62,615 bases of DNA from Streptomyces sp. SID8352 (GTDB taxonomy: Bacteria > Actinomycetota > Actinomycetes > Streptomycetales > Streptomycetaceae), in contig NZ_WWGX01000006.1 in the NCBI RefSeq assembly GCF_009862265.1, positions 1 to 62,615 on the forward strand. The letters run 5' to 3'. Below are positions 8,094 through 16,535 of the stretch, in pieces. The notes under the pieces were generated by a model, which was given only the letters and a program-made list of their open reading frames with translations, had not been told where the DNA came from and searched no databases. The translations under genes were made by a program, and so were the position numbers. Numbering within the stretch: the stretch's first letter is position 1; every line of letters starts with the position of its first letter.

Positions 8094-8856
8094 CCCGCAG
8101 GACGGGCCTCCCGGCGCGGGCGCGACGCGGGCGGTCCGGCGGGTACGCGGTGGGCGGTTCGGCGGGGTACGGGCGGGCGGTCCCGGGAACCCGGAGTGCG
8201 GGAGCCGAGGCTGGGTCCCCGGAGCCTTTGCGGGTGTCCGGGTGCCGCCCCGGGTGCCGCGCGCCGTGGGCAACCGGGGCGGCAGGCGCGGCAGGCAGGT
8301 GCGCGATGCCGGTGCCGTGGGGCGGGATGCCCACCGGGTGCCCCCGTGTCCGGCTGCCCCGGTGTCCCGCTGCCCGAAAGCCGTTCGGTAGCAGGCGGCA
8401 CCGTGCGAGGGGTGAAATCCGGCCAGGCCCGGGCGTCTCGGCCGATGCCAGCGGAGCAGCGTATTCCGGTGTCAGGAAGCGCCGTGGGGCGCATCGGCTC
8501 CGACAGGAACCGCCCCGGAACGGCCGGCTTCCGAAGCCCTTCGCTCCGGAACCCGACCGTTCGGGCGGTCCGACCCGTTCCGCACCCCGGTCCTCCGGCG
8601 GGACAACCCTCTCATCTAACGGGTCAATTGCCGTCAGTCCGCGGCGGAATCCCCGCGCCGGCACATGGAATCCGGCCACAGGATCCCGCGCTCCGAAACG
8701 AAGGGGCGGAAGGCGCGAAGGCATGGGCAGCGCCTGCCTGGGGGTGATTGTCCTTTTACTAGCCTTTGTTACCTCTTGTAACCACATCATGATGAGTGCT
8801 CCTGCGCGGTGTCCATGAAGGAAGAGGGACGCCGCAGAGACCATCAGGAGGCAAGA
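8094..8856. other. Intergenic region without a supported gene
   Basis: About 760 bp separate the carrier-protein operon from the next gene. Open frames here (for example plus 8150-8818) are rich in Arg/Gly/Pro, lack ribosome-binding sites and show no recognisable motif, so I treat them as shadows. The last 100 bp are less GC-rich and contain the repeat described at 8768-8783. This gap is the likely right boundary of the specialised-metabolite cluster. Confidence 0.5.
8768..8783 (+). promoter_or_regulatory. GTTACC-N4-GTAACC repeat upstream of the secreted I36-like gene
   Basis: The sequence GTTACCTCTTGTAACC is both a near direct repeat (GTTACC/GTAACC) and an inverted repeat (GTTAC-N5-GTAAC). 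It sits about 75 bp before the GTG at 8857, in an unusually AT-rich patch, where a promoter or operator is expected. It resembles the paired GTTACC-like boxes described for the response regulator MtrA in Streptomyces, although the spacing here is one base shorter than I recall. Confidence 0.35.
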
Positions 8857-9339
8857 GTGACCATGTCACCACGGAGGATGCTGGCCGCCCTGACCACGGC
8901 GGTGGCGCTGATCGCGGGCCTGGCCCTGGCCGGCACCGCGTCGGCGGAGCCCGGACAGGCCCGGTCGGTCCGGCTCCAGCAGCGGGTGGACGCCTATCTG
9001 GCCGCCCACCCGGAGGCACGCCGGATCGCCCCCAACGAGATCGCGATCCCCGGGGGAAGCCTGACGTTCGCCGCCCCCGGCCGCGAGAGCGCCGCGTCCG
9101 CACTCGCGTGCAGCAACGGGCACCTGTGTATCCAGGACGGCACCGGCGCCACGTACGACTACTACCACTGCGGCTACTACTCCTTCGCCGGAGTGGGCGA
9201 CGGCACGTTCAACAACAACCAGACCTCGGGCACCGTCGCCAAGTTCTACAACTCCGACGGCAGCCTGCGGTGGAGCAACACCGCCAAGGACACCGGCACC
9301 GCGTCATGGACCCCGGTGTACTACATCCGCCCGTGCTGA
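8857..9339 (+). CDS. Secreted peptidase-inhibitor-family-I36-like protein
   Basis: The 160-residue product has a signal peptide (MLAALTTAVALIAGLALAGTASA) and a carboxy-terminal domain with LCIQDGTGATYDYYHCGYYSF followed by GTFNNNQTSGTVAKFYNSDG, the pattern of actinobacterial I36/beta-gamma-crystallin-like secreted proteins. Cysteines in ACSNGHLC, HCGYY and the terminal IRPC could form disulfides. I chose GTG 8857 because AGGAGG lies eight bases upstream; the frame opens earlier, at 8809. A short charged segment follows the signal peptide and may be a propeptide. It could inhibit proteases outside the cell or serve another surface role; the sequence does not show which. It has its own terminator downstream. 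Confidence 0.7.
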   Translation: MTMSPRRMLAALTTAVALIAGLALAGTASAEPGQARSVRLQQRVDAYLAAHPEARRIAPNEIAIPGGSLTFAAPGRESAASALACSNGHLCIQDGTGATYDYYHCGYYSFAGVGDGTFNNNQTSGTVAKFYNSDGSLRWSNTAKDTGTASWTPVYYIRPC

Positions 9340-9354
9340 CCGGGACGGGAGGCC

Positions 9355-9394
9355 ACGTGTAACGGAGACACGACACGCGTAACGGAGACACGAC
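9355..9394. repeat. 20-bp tandem duplication
   Basis: Two adjacent copies of a 20-bp unit (ACGYGTAACGGAGACACGAC) differ at one base. They lie just after the I36-like gene and immediately before its terminator hairpin. They look like a recent local duplication without obvious function. Confidence 0.8.
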
Positions 9395-9396
9395 CA

Positions 9397-9439
9397 GGGC
9401 CGGGCCCGGACTCCCCGACGGGGGGACCGGGTCCGGCCC
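9397..9439 (+). terminator. Hairpin terminator after the I36-like gene
   Basis: A 13-bp stem (GGGCCGGGCCCGG paired with CCGGGTCCGGCCC, one mismatch) encloses a smaller CCCC/GGGG stem. As usual in Streptomyces there is no long U tract. It ends the I36-like transcript. Confidence 0.7.
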
Positions 9440-9844
9440 CCGTCCGTCCACCCCACGCGCCCCGGGCGGCGGAGCCCGCCCCGGCTCGGCCCCGGCTCGG
9501 CCCGGGGAGCGGCCCGGGGAGCGGCCGGGGTCCCGCCGCCCGGTGCCCGGCGCTTTCTCTCTCCGCCGATCACGGCCCTGATCTACAGGTCGGGCCCACC
9601 CGGAATTGGGTGGCGTCCCCGATGGCCGGGGCGGGGGGTTTCGGACGAGGGTGTAGGCATTCCCCCTTTCCGGCCCAGTGAGCGTCGTCGCGGCTCCGCC
9701 GCCTCGTGACGCCTCGTCTGGTGCTCCCCGGTTTCGACGGCCGTACCGCTCGCGGCCCGCCTCCCCTCGCGGGAGGCGCGCGGGCGCGGCTCGCCGGCGG
9801 GCGTGAGACGCCGTCGGCCGGTCGTTCACGAGAGGAGCTGGGCC
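9440..9844. other. Leader region upstream of the ArsB/NhaD transporter
   Basis: About 400 bp with no supported gene. It begins with short GC-rich direct repeats (near 9480-9520), then a small hairpin CCACCC-N6-GGGTGG at 9596-9613. I looked for a known riboswitch signature here and could not recognise one. A promoter for the transporter probably lies within it. Confidence 0.4.
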
Positions 9845-10006
9845 ATGTCGACAACGCCGCAGAAACTGGGGTGGACCGAGGCGGTAGACGAACCGGGGCC
9901 GCGCCGCGCGGGGTCCCCCTGTGCCGTCGCCGCGTCCGGGGCGCGTCCGGCCGGTGTCCGGACGGCCGGCCCGAACAGGGCCCGCGCGGGGGAGGACACT
10001 GGGTGA
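9845..10006 (+). CDS. Possible 53-residue translated leader coupled to the transporter
   Basis: ATG 9845 is preceded by AGAGGAG at good spacing, and the frame ends at 10006, where TGA overlaps the GTG start of the transporter (GTGA). The predicted peptide starts MSTTPQKLGWTEAVDEPGPR and is Arg/Ala/Gly-rich afterwards, with no recognisable domain. Exact stop/start coupling suggests that its translation delivers ribosomes to the transporter gene. Because the composition after residue 20 is what random GC-rich DNA gives, it may be non-coding. Confidence 0.35.
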   Translation: MSTTPQKLGWTEAVDEPGPRRAGSPCAVAASGARPAGVRTAGPNRARAGEDTG

Positions 10007-11301
10007 ACATCACCACATGGCTCGCCGTGGCGGTGTTCACCGTCGTCTTCGTCCTGATCGCGACCGAGTGGGTGCACCGGGTCGCCGCCGCACTGGGCGG
10101 CGCGGTCGCCATGCTGCTCATCGGCGCGACCGAACCCGATCACGCCTTCTTCTCCGCCGACTCCGGCATCGACTGGGACGTCATCTTCCTGCTGCTCGGC
10201 ATGATGCTGATCGTCGCCGTGCTGAAGCGCACCGGTCTCTTCGAGTTCATCGCCATCTGGGCCGCCCGCAAGGCCCGCGGCAGACCGTACCGGCTGATGG
10301 TCCTGCTGATCCTGGCGACCGCGATCCCGTCACCGTGGCTGGACAACGTGACGACGGTCCTGCTGATCGTGCCGGTGACGATCTCGGTCTGCCGGCAGCT
10401 CGGTCTGCCCGTCATCCCCTATCTGATCGCCGAGGTGATGACCTGCAACATCGCCGGAGCCGCCACCCTGATCGGCGACCCGCCCAACATCATGATCGGT
10501 TCCCGGGCGGGGCTGTCCTTCAACGATTTCCTCTACCACATGACGCCGATCGTCATCGTGCTGACGATCGTGTTCATCGTGATGAGCCGCTTCCTGTTCC
10601 GCCACGCCTTCCGGCACGACCCCGAACGCGCGGCTGCCGTCATGGAGATGAATCCGCGTGAGGCCATCAAGGACGTCCGGCTGCTGATCCTCAGCGGTGT
10701 GGTGATGGCCCTGGTGATCGTCGGCTTCGTCCTCCACACCACCCTGGGCATGGAACCCTCCGTCGTCGCGATCTGCGGCGGTCTGGTGCTGCTGGCCGCG
10801 TCCCGGCTGAACCCCACCGAGGTCGCCAAGGACGTGGAGTGGGACACGCTGGCCTTCTTCGCCGGTCTCTTCGTCATGGTCGGCGCGCTGGTGCAGACCG
10901 GCGTGATCGGCGACCTGGGGCGGGCGGCGGCCGAGGCCGCCGACGGGCGGCTGCTCGGCACCGCCATGGCCCTGGTCTTCGGCTCCGTCATCCCCTCCGG
11001 CCTCATCGACAACATCCCGTTCGTCGCGTCGGTCAGTCCGATCGTCGCCGAGATCGTGGAGTCGGCCGGCGGCCTGGAGGAGGCGGGGATGCTGTGGTGG
11101 GCCTTCGCACTCGGCGCGGACCTCGGCGGGAACGCCACGATCATCGCCTCCTCGGCCAACGTCGTGGTCGTCGGGATCGCCGCGCGGGAGGGGCACCACA
11201 TCTCCTTCTGGCAGTTCAGCCGCTACGGCCTGGTGGTCACCGCCACCACGGTCACCATCGCGGCGGCCTATGTGTGGCTGCGCTACTTCGTGCTGGTGTG
11301 A
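10003..11301 (+). CDS. ArsB/NhaD-family (SLC13-like) ion transporter
   Basis: This 432-residue membrane protein has about eleven hydrophobic segments and the ion-transporter superfamily signatures: DWDVIFLLLGMMLIVAVLKRTG, a first half-repeat with SPWLDNVTTVLLIVPVTI, MTCNIAGAATLIGDPPNIMIG, and in the second half DNIPFVASVSPI and LGADLGGNATIIASSANVVVVG. Duplicated re-entrant regions with DN and GGNA/GDPPN motifs are typical of ArsB/NhaD proteins, which move arsenite, Na+ or dicarboxylates. The substrate is not evident; no ars genes accompany it. GTG 10003 has GGGGGAGG upstream and gives a start just before the first membrane helix, so I prefer it to upstream openings of the frame. Confidence 0.85.
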   Translation: MNITTWLAVAVFTVVFVLIATEWVHRVAAALGGAVAMLLIGATEPDHAFFSADSGIDWDVIFLLLGMMLIVAVLKRTGLFEFIAIWAARKARGRPYRLMVLLILATAIPSPWLDNVTTVLLIVPVTISVCRQLGLPVIPYLIAEVMTCNIAGAATLIGDPPNIMIGSRAGLSFNDFLYHMTPIVIVLTIVFIVMSRFLFRHAFRHDPERAAAVMEMNPREAIKDVRLLILSGVVMALVIVGFVLHTTLGMEPSVVAICGGLVLLAASRLNPTEVAKDVEWDTLAFFAGLFVMVGALVQTGVIGDLGRAAAEAADGRLLGTAMALVFGSVIPSGLIDNIPFVASVSPIVAEIVESAGGLEEAGMLWWAFALGADLGGNATIIASSANVVVVGIAAREGHHISFWQFSRYGLVVTATTVTIAAAYVWLRYFVLV

Positions 11302-11451
11302 CGTGACGCCGCCCACCACGAGGAGAACGACGGCCCGCGGACAGGACCGCCCCGGCCGTTCGGCCCGTCCTGCGCACCCCACCGGTTCCGTCCGCTCCAC
11401 TCGCCTCACCCGTTCCGCCTGCCTGCGGCCCCGTGCCGGAAGGGAGGAGCC

Positions 11452-11742
11452 GTGCCCCGATCACCCGACGACCGGCTCGCCGAGATCGAGGCGCGACTGC
11501 GCCGCGAGGATCCCCGTCTCGCCCGCGCCCTGGCGCGCGGCCTGCCCCGCCGTTCCCGTGACCGGCGCCGCCGGTGGCTCCGGCTGCTGCCGGCCGTCGC
11601 GCTCGCCCTGCTTGGCCTCGGCATCGCGCTGCCGCACGGGCTGCTCATCGCCGCCGGCCTCGTCCTGGCCGGTGTGGCGGGGGAGCTGCTGGCGCCGGGA
11701 CCGGACACGCCGCCCGGGGGTACCTCCCGGCGGCGCCGCTGA
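11452..11742 (+). CDS. DUF3040-family small membrane protein
   Basis: This 96-residue protein starts MPRSPDDRLAEIEARLRREDPRLARAL, the soluble helix pattern of DUF3040 proteins, followed by a basic stretch and two short hydrophobic segments (LLPAVALALLGLGIALPHGLLIAAGLVLAGVAG). GTG 11452 follows GGGAGGAG. DUF3040 proteins are common in actinobacteria and of unknown function. It is in the same direction as the transporter, 150 bp downstream, and is followed by a strong shared terminator. Confidence 0.75.
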   Translation: MPRSPDDRLAEIEARLRREDPRLARALARGLPRRSRDRRRRWLRLLPAVALALLGLGIALPHGLLIAAGLVLAGVAGELLAPGPDTPPGGTSRRRR

Positions 11743-11838
11743 GCGGGGGTGCGGCAGACCCTGAGCGGCCCGCCGCGCGGGACGCGCCGATGAGGACTCC
11801 CCACCGGCGCGCTCACCGCCCCGCTCCGGACGGGCCCC

Positions 11839-11879
11839 GGCCCGGCCCGTGGGAGCATCGTGCCCCCACGGGCCGGGCC
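11839..11879. terminator. Bidirectional terminator between DUF3040 and the ECF operon
   Basis: A perfect 15-bp stem (GGCCCGGCCCGTGGG with CCCACGGGCCGGGCC) around an 11-base loop lies between two convergent transcription units and can end both. Confidence 0.85.
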
Positions 11880-11918
11880 GTCGCGTACGGTCCGGCCCCG
11901 GCGGCCCTGGGGAGCGCC

Positions 11919-12734
11919 TCACCCCTCCGCCGGTCGGCGGGGCCCCTCGAAGCGGCCGGTGGCGCGGAACCGGGCGCGGCGGGCGGCGCGCCGGAAGGTG
12001 GTGAGCACCGCGGGTCCGGCGAGCGCGACGCAGACGAAGTTGGTGACCGCGCGGCCGGTGTCCCAGCCCAGGGACGTGGCGATGTCGAACGCGACGTAGC
12101 GCTGCCACTGCTCGGTGAAGGGCAGGCCGGGCAGGTAGGCGATGGAACTGCCCGGGGCCAGGGAGAACGGCCAGAAGGAGAGGTTGAGCAGGAAGCCGAA
12201 GAGGTAGCCGGACAGGGAGCCGTAGACGGCGAGCAGCATCACCTCCAGCCGTCCGTCCGCCCGGGGAAGGAAGCCCGCGAGCATGCCGACGAAGGCGCAG
12301 CCGAACATCTGGTACGGCATCCAGGGACCGACTCCGCCGGTGATCAGGGCTGAGGCGAACAGGGAGGTGCAGCCGAGGGTGAAGCCGAAGCCGGGGCCGT
12401 AGACCCGTCCGGCCAGGACCAGGACGAAGAACACCGTCTCGATCCCGGCGGTGCCCGCGCCCAGCGGGCGCAGGGCCGCGTTGACCGCGGACAGCACTCC
12501 GAGCATGGCGAGGGCCTTGGAGTCGATGCCGCCCTCGGCGATCTCGGAGAGGATCACGCACAGGACGAGGATCAGCAGGACGCCGAAGACGAGCGGGGGA
12601 GCGTAGTTCGATCCGAAGGTGCCCGGTGCGACGACGAACGGCCAGAAGAAGGCGACCAGGCCCAGGAAGGCGGCCAGGGTCATGACCACACCCGTGCGCG
12701 GCGTCAGCCGGATGGCGGTGACAGCTCGGTTCAT
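11919..12734 (-). CDS. ECF transporter substrate-binding membrane (S) component, probably for cobalamin
   Basis: The 271-residue protein has about six hydrophobic segments (for example VVMTLAAFLGLVAFFWPFVVAP, FGVLLILVLCVIL, FGCAFVGMLAGFLP) and the pattern of ECF S components, including LSAVNAALRPLG and VLAGRVYGPGFGFTLG. It is last in a five-gene operon whose start carries a cobalamin riboswitch, so a corrinoid or B12 precursor is the expected ligand. The ATG overlaps the ATPase stop by 4 bp. CbrT-like B12-specific S components are known in other bacteria; this protein's ligand is inferred from context alone. The tail is rich in Arg and probably cytoplasmic. Confidence 0.8.
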   Translation of the reverse strand: MNRAVTAIRLTPRTGVVMTLAAFLGLVAFFWPFVVAPGTFGSNYAPPLVFGVLLILVLCVILSEIAEGGIDSKALAMLGVLSAVNAALRPLGAGTAGIETVFFVLVLAGRVYGPGFGFTLGCTSLFASALITGGVGPWMPYQMFGCAFVGMLAGFLPRADGRLEVMLLAVYGSLSGYLFGFLLNLSFWPFSLAPGSSIAYLPGLPFTEQWQRYVAFDIATSLGWDTGRAVTNFVCVALAGPAVLTTFRRAARRARFRATGRFEGPRRPAEG

Positions 12735-14368
12735 GTCCGCCTCCCGGCCGCCAGTTCCGCCTCGACCTGCGCCACGGTCAGGTACGGCAGCGGGGCGAGG
12801 ATCTTGGCCGTCTGCGGGGCGAAGACCGGGGACGCCACGATGATCTCCTCCGCGGGTCCGTCGGCGACGATGTCGCCCTCCGCCATCACGATGACGCGGT
12901 CGGCGGCGCGGGCGGCGAACTCGACGTCGTGCGTGGAGACGACCACGCTGCGGCCCTCGTCCGCCAGGGCGGTGACGATGCCGACGAGCTGGGCCTTCGC
13001 CCGGTAGTCCAGTCCCCGGGTCGGCTCGTCCAGGAGGATCACCCGGGGGGCGGCGGAGAGCTGGATGGCGAGGACGAGCGCGAGCTTCTGCCCTTCCGAG
13101 AGGTCCCGCGGGTGCGTGGTGCCGCGGATGCCCGGGGCGAGACGGTCCAGGAGGGCGCGGGCCCGTGCGACGGTTCCCGACTCCGCGTCCGCCTGCGCCA
13201 GTTCCTGCTCCACGCTCTCCAGGTAGAGCAGGTCGGACGGGGTCTGCGGCACCAGGCCGACCAGTCGGCGGGCCCGGACGGCGGAGACGGTGCGGGGGTC
13301 CGCGGTCCGTCCACCGTCCCCGCCGTCCACCTTCACCGTTCCGGCCCGGCGCGGTCCCGATCCCTGAAGGGCCCAGAGCAGCGAGGACTTGCCCGAGCCG
13401 TTGCGTCCCATCAGCGCCGACACCTCGCCCGCGGCCAGGTCCAGGTCGGCCTCCCGGACGGCGGCGACGTCACCGTGGACGACGCTCACGCCGCGCGCCG
13501 CCAGCAACCGCGGCCGCTCCTGCGTCCCGCGCTCCCGGACCGGCACGGGCGGGCGTCCCGTCAGCGTCGCGCGCAGGGGCGCCGCCGCGCGGCGTGCGTC
13601 GCGCACGGACAGCGGCAGCGGCGACCAGCCGGCGACGCGCCCCAGTTCCACGATGGGCGGGGCGATCGTGGACGTGCGCAGGACGTCGGCGGGCGGACCG
13701 ATGCGGGCACGGCCGTCGCCGGAGAGGTGGATCACACGGTCCGCGTACTGGACGACGCGTTCGAGGCGGTGCTCGGCCATGAGAACGGTGACGCCGAGGT
13801 CGTGGACGAGGCGGGTGACGGCGGACAGCACCTCCTCGGCCGCGGTCGGGTCGAGGGCGGAGGTGGGTTCGTCCAGGACCAGGACTCGGGGGTGGGCGGT
13901 GAGGACGGAGCCGATGGCGACCCGCTGCTGCTGGCCGCCGGAGAGCGCGTGGAGGGGGCGGTGCCGCAGATCGGCGAGACCGAGCAGATCCAGGGTCTCC
14001 TCGACCCTCTTGCGCATGGTTGCCGGAGGAATCGCCAACTGCTCCATGGAATAGGCGAGTTCCTCTTCGACGGTGTCGGTGACGAAGCCGTCGGCGGGGT
14101 CCTGGCCGACCACGCCGACGACATCGGCGAGTTCCCGCGGCGGGTGGTGGGCGGTGTCCCGGCCGTCGACCGTCACACGGCCGTACAGGGTTCCGCCGGT
14201 GAAGTGCGGCACCAGTCCGTTCACCGCGCCGAGAAGCGTGGACTTGCCGACGCCGGTGTGCCCGACGACGAGGCAGAGTTCGCCCTCCTCCACGGTGAGG
14301 CTCACATCGCGCAGCGCGGGCCCGGGCGCGTCTTCGTACTCGATGGTGACCCGGTCGAAGATGATCAC
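12731..14368 (-). CDS. ecfA: ECF transporter ATPase with two fused ABC cassettes
   Basis: This 545-residue protein contains two complete ABC ATPase domains in one chain. The first has Walker [10 protein letters not shown] (residues 36-44), signature LSGGQQQR and Walker [14 protein letters not shown]. The second has [18 protein letters not shown] and [12 protein letters not shown]. Most ECF systems use two separate ATPases, so this is a natural fusion of EcfA and EcfA'. The second signature has E instead of the second G (LSEGQ), as often in ECF ATPases. GTG 14368 overlaps the EcfT stop (GTGA); the same frame is open further upstream but only as a shadow of EcfT. It powers uptake through EcfT and the S component. 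Confidence 0.9.
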   Translation of the reverse strand: MIIFDRVTIEYEDAPGPALRDVSLTVEEGELCLVVGHTGVGKSTLLGAVNGLVPHFTGGTLYGRVTVDGRDTAHHPPRELADVVGVVGQDPADGFVTDTVEEELAYSMEQLAIPPATMRKRVEETLDLLGLADLRHRPLHALSGGQQQRVAIGSVLTAHPRVLVLDEPTSALDPTAAEEVLSAVTRLVHDLGVTVLMAEHRLERVVQYADRVIHLSGDGRARIGPPADVLRTSTIAPPIVELGRVAGWSPLPLSVRDARRAAAPLRATLTGRPPVPVRERGTQERPRLLAARGVSVVHGDVAAVREADLDLAAGEVSALMGRNGSGKSSLLWALQGSGPRRAGTVKVDGGDGGRTADPRTVSAVRARRLVGLVPQTPSDLLYLESVEQELAQADAESGTVARARALLDRLAPGIRGTTHPRDLSEGQKLALVLAIQLSAAPRVILLDEPTRGLDYRAKAQLVGIVTALADEGRSVVVSTHDVEFAARAADRVIVMAEGDIVADGPAEEIIVASPVFAPQTAKILAPLPYLTVAQVEAELAAGRRT

Positions 14369-15543
14369 GCGGGGGCGGCCTTCCGGTCGGGGGGTCGGTG
14401 CGCCGCGGGCGGCGGGGAGAGGAACCCGGCGGTACCGGCGAGCAGGATCGCGGCGGTCGGCACCAGTGGCAGGCCGGGCCAGGTGAGCGGGTAGAACACC
14501 GGGTTCAGCTGTGCGGGGTCGTAGCCGAGGCCGGTGAACAGGAGCGCGGCGGCGAGGACTCCGCTGCCGGCCACGGCCCATTCCGGCAGGCGCCACGGAT
14601 CGGGGCGGTAGGCGGTGCGGGTGACGCGCCGGCCGCCCAGCCGCAGGCCCGCGAGACACAGCACGGCGCCGGCCCCCATGGCCGGCAGCCCGAGGAGGGC
14701 GGGCGCGGTGGCGTCGAGCAGCCCGTACGCTCCCGCGCACAGACCGCACATGCCGAGCAGCATCAGCGCGCCCGTGATCCGGCGCGAGCGGGGCGTCGCG
14801 GAGCCGGCCCGGCCGTAGCCCCGGGAGTCCATGGCGGACGCCAGGCGCAGCGAGCGTTCGAGGGCGTCCTCCAGGACGGGAACCACGATCCCGCGCAGCG
14901 CCTTCAGCCCCCGGGACCGGCCCGCCCTGAGCCTACGGGCGCGGGCGACGCGCTGCACGCTCTGCACCAACTGCGGCGCCACACTGATGGCGACCGTGAC
15001 GGCGACCCCGAGTTCGTACAGTGCGCCGGGGAGGACACGCAGCGCGCGCTTGGGGTTGGCCAGGGTGTTGGCGGCGCCGATGCAGCACAGCATGCAGGCG
15101 AGCCGCAGCCCGTCGGTCGCGGCCGACAGCACCGCTTCCAGGGAGACCGGACCGCCGATCCGGATGCCCGCGTACCAGTCGGGCGTGGGGACGCGGGGGA
15201 GGGAGAAGAGGAAGTGGTCCCGGGGGGTGATGCCGGTGGCGAACACGGCACGGAAGACGACGCGGACCGCGACGACGGTGAGCGCGAGGTACAGGTAGTA
15301 CGCGAAGCCGCGCGCCCAGGGGGCCTCGGTGCGGCGGACCGTGACGACATGGCCCAGGACGGCGAGGACGAGGAGCAGCAGCAGCGGGTTGTTGGTGCGG
15401 CTGACGGCGGTGGCGAGGGCGAGGGCCCAGACCCACCAGGCCATCGGATGCAGCGTGCGCGGCAGGCGACGGACCCCCTTGCGCGGCGGCGGGCCGGACA
15501 CCGCGGTGGGTGGCCGCGACGCGGCCCGGGCCGTCGCGCTCAC
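14365..15543 (-). CDS. ecfT: ECF transporter transmembrane (T) component, CbiQ/EcfT family
   Basis: The 392-residue protein is the scaffold that couples the ATPases to the S component. It has several hydrophobic segments and the two ATPase-coupling helices with Ala-Arg-Gly-type motifs: ARRLRAGRSRGLKAL and LASAMDSRGYGR. The latter matches the second conserved SRGYG motif of CbiQ/EcfT proteins. It is longer than usual (about 260 residues), with extra hydrophobic segments after residue 260. GTG 15543 overlaps the upstream surface-protein stop (GTGA), so the surface proteins and transporter are made from one message under riboswitch control. Confidence 0.88.
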   Translation of the reverse strand: MSATARAASRPPTAVSGPPPRKGVRRLPRTLHPMAWWVWALALATAVSRTNNPLLLLLVLAVLGHVVTVRRTEAPWARGFAYYLYLALTVVAVRVVFRAVFATGITPRDHFLFSLPRVPTPDWYAGIRIGGPVSLEAVLSAATDGLRLACMLCCIGAANTLANPKRALRVLPGALYELGVAVTVAISVAPQLVQSVQRVARARRLRAGRSRGLKALRGIVVPVLEDALERSLRLASAMDSRGYGRAGSATPRSRRITGALMLLGMCGLCAGAYGLLDATAPALLGLPAMGAGAVLCLAGLRLGGRRVTRTAYRPDPWRLPEWAVAGSGVLAAALLFTGLGYDPAQLNPVFYPLTWPGLPLVPTAAILLAGTAGFLSPPPAAHRPPDRKAAPA

Positions 15544-16535
15544 CGGGTGCCGCGGCGCCTGCGGGCCGCGTGGACGGCCGCGCCGCCGATCAGGGCGACG
15601 AGCGAGGCTCCGGCGACCACCGGCACGATCGACCCGGAGTCATGCGGGGCGTCGGTGGCCGGAGCCGCGTCGACGACCTCGGTGTCCCGTCCGGGCGCCG
15701 CGACCTCGGAGGGAGTCTCCGGGTCGGTGGGAGAGGGAGAGGGGGAGGGCGTGGGGGCCGCGCTCCGGCTCGGCGCGGGGCGGGCTGGTCCGGATTCCGC
15801 CGGCTCCGGCCGGGTCTCCGAAGCCCTCGGCTCCGTGGAGGCCGGCACGTGCTCCGTGCGGGCGGGGGGCGCCGGCTCGGGGGGCGTGGGCGGGCGCCGC
15901 TCCGGTGCCGGGCCCGTACCGGCCCCCGGTGGAGGTGCGGGTGCCCGGTCGGTGGAGGGCGGCCGACCGGTGTCGCCGATCGGCTGGGTGTTGTGGGCGC
16001 GCAACTGGTCCGGGGTCACCGTGGGTCTGCCCCGGGTCCCCCCGATGTCGGTGCCCCCGAAGACCCACAGGTCGACGCTGCCGGGCCGGGGCCGGTAGAG
16101 CATGGCGCCGAGTTGGCTGTACTCCCAGTCGCTCTGTCCGGGACCGGCGTGCCAGTACGACCAGTAGGCGGAGGCGGGAGGGGTGAGCACGCAGTCGTCC
16201 TCGGCCGGGGTCGGGAACTGCCTGCCGTCCCGGTAACCGCTGTAGCCGATGCGGCAGACGAACGCCGGTCCGTCGTGTCCGGTGCCGGTGGTGCGCCAGC
16301 CGCCCTGGTTGAGCAGTTCGTAGCCGGTCGTGGGCGTCGTTCCGCAGGACCGGAAGAGGGGACCGCCCCAGTCGCTGAAGTCGACGGCGAGGACGACGCC
16401 TGAGGTGGTGGTGCAGCGGCCCATGGGCTGCGGCGCGGCTCCCGCCGGGGCCTGGCCGCCGCCGACCGCGGCGGCGGCCAGGCCGAGGGCCGCCGCCGCC
16501 CGTGCCGTCGTCCGTACGGAGCGCGAGCGGATCAC
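15540..16535 (-). CDS. Secreted, membrane-anchored protein of the cobalamin-riboswitch operon
   Basis: The 331-residue product has a signal peptide (about residues 1-33), one folded module of about 135 residues (CTTTSGVVLAVDFSDWGG through CVLTPPASAYWSYW to TVTPDQL), a Pro/Thr/Ser-rich stalk, and a carboxy-terminal membrane helix (IVPVVAGASLVALIGGAAV) followed by RRRRGTR. The module is clearly related to the amino-terminal module of the next upstream gene (shared PTTGY-L, HDGPAF-CRIG, PTPA-DCVLTPPA-AYWSYW). The layout, exposed domain on a stalk, suits a surface binding protein. Operon membership and riboswitch suggest corrinoid capture; the family's function is not known to me. Confidence 0.7.
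   Translation of the reverse strand: MIRSRSVRTTARAAAALGLAAAAVGGGQAPAGAAPQPMGRCTTTSGVVLAVDFSDWGGPLFRSCGTTPTTGYELLNQGGWRTTGTGHDGPAFVCRIGYSGYRDGRQFPTPAEDDCVLTPPASAYWSYWHAGPGQSDWEYSQLGAMLYRPRPGSVDLWVFGGTDIGGTRGRPTVTPDQLRAHNTQPIGDTGRPPSTDRAPAPPPGAGTGPAPERRPPTPPEPAPPARTEHVPASTEPRASETRPEPAESGPARPAPSRSAAPTPSPSPSPTDPETPSEVAAPGRDTEVVDAAPATDAPHDSGSIVPVVAGASLVALIGGAAVHAARRRRGTR

Noticed and set aside
9440..10002. Known riboswitch (for example c-di-AMP or metal type) before the ArsB/NhaD transporter
   Set aside because: I could not match conserved blocks of any riboswitch class I know; only a long leader and a small hairpin are visible.
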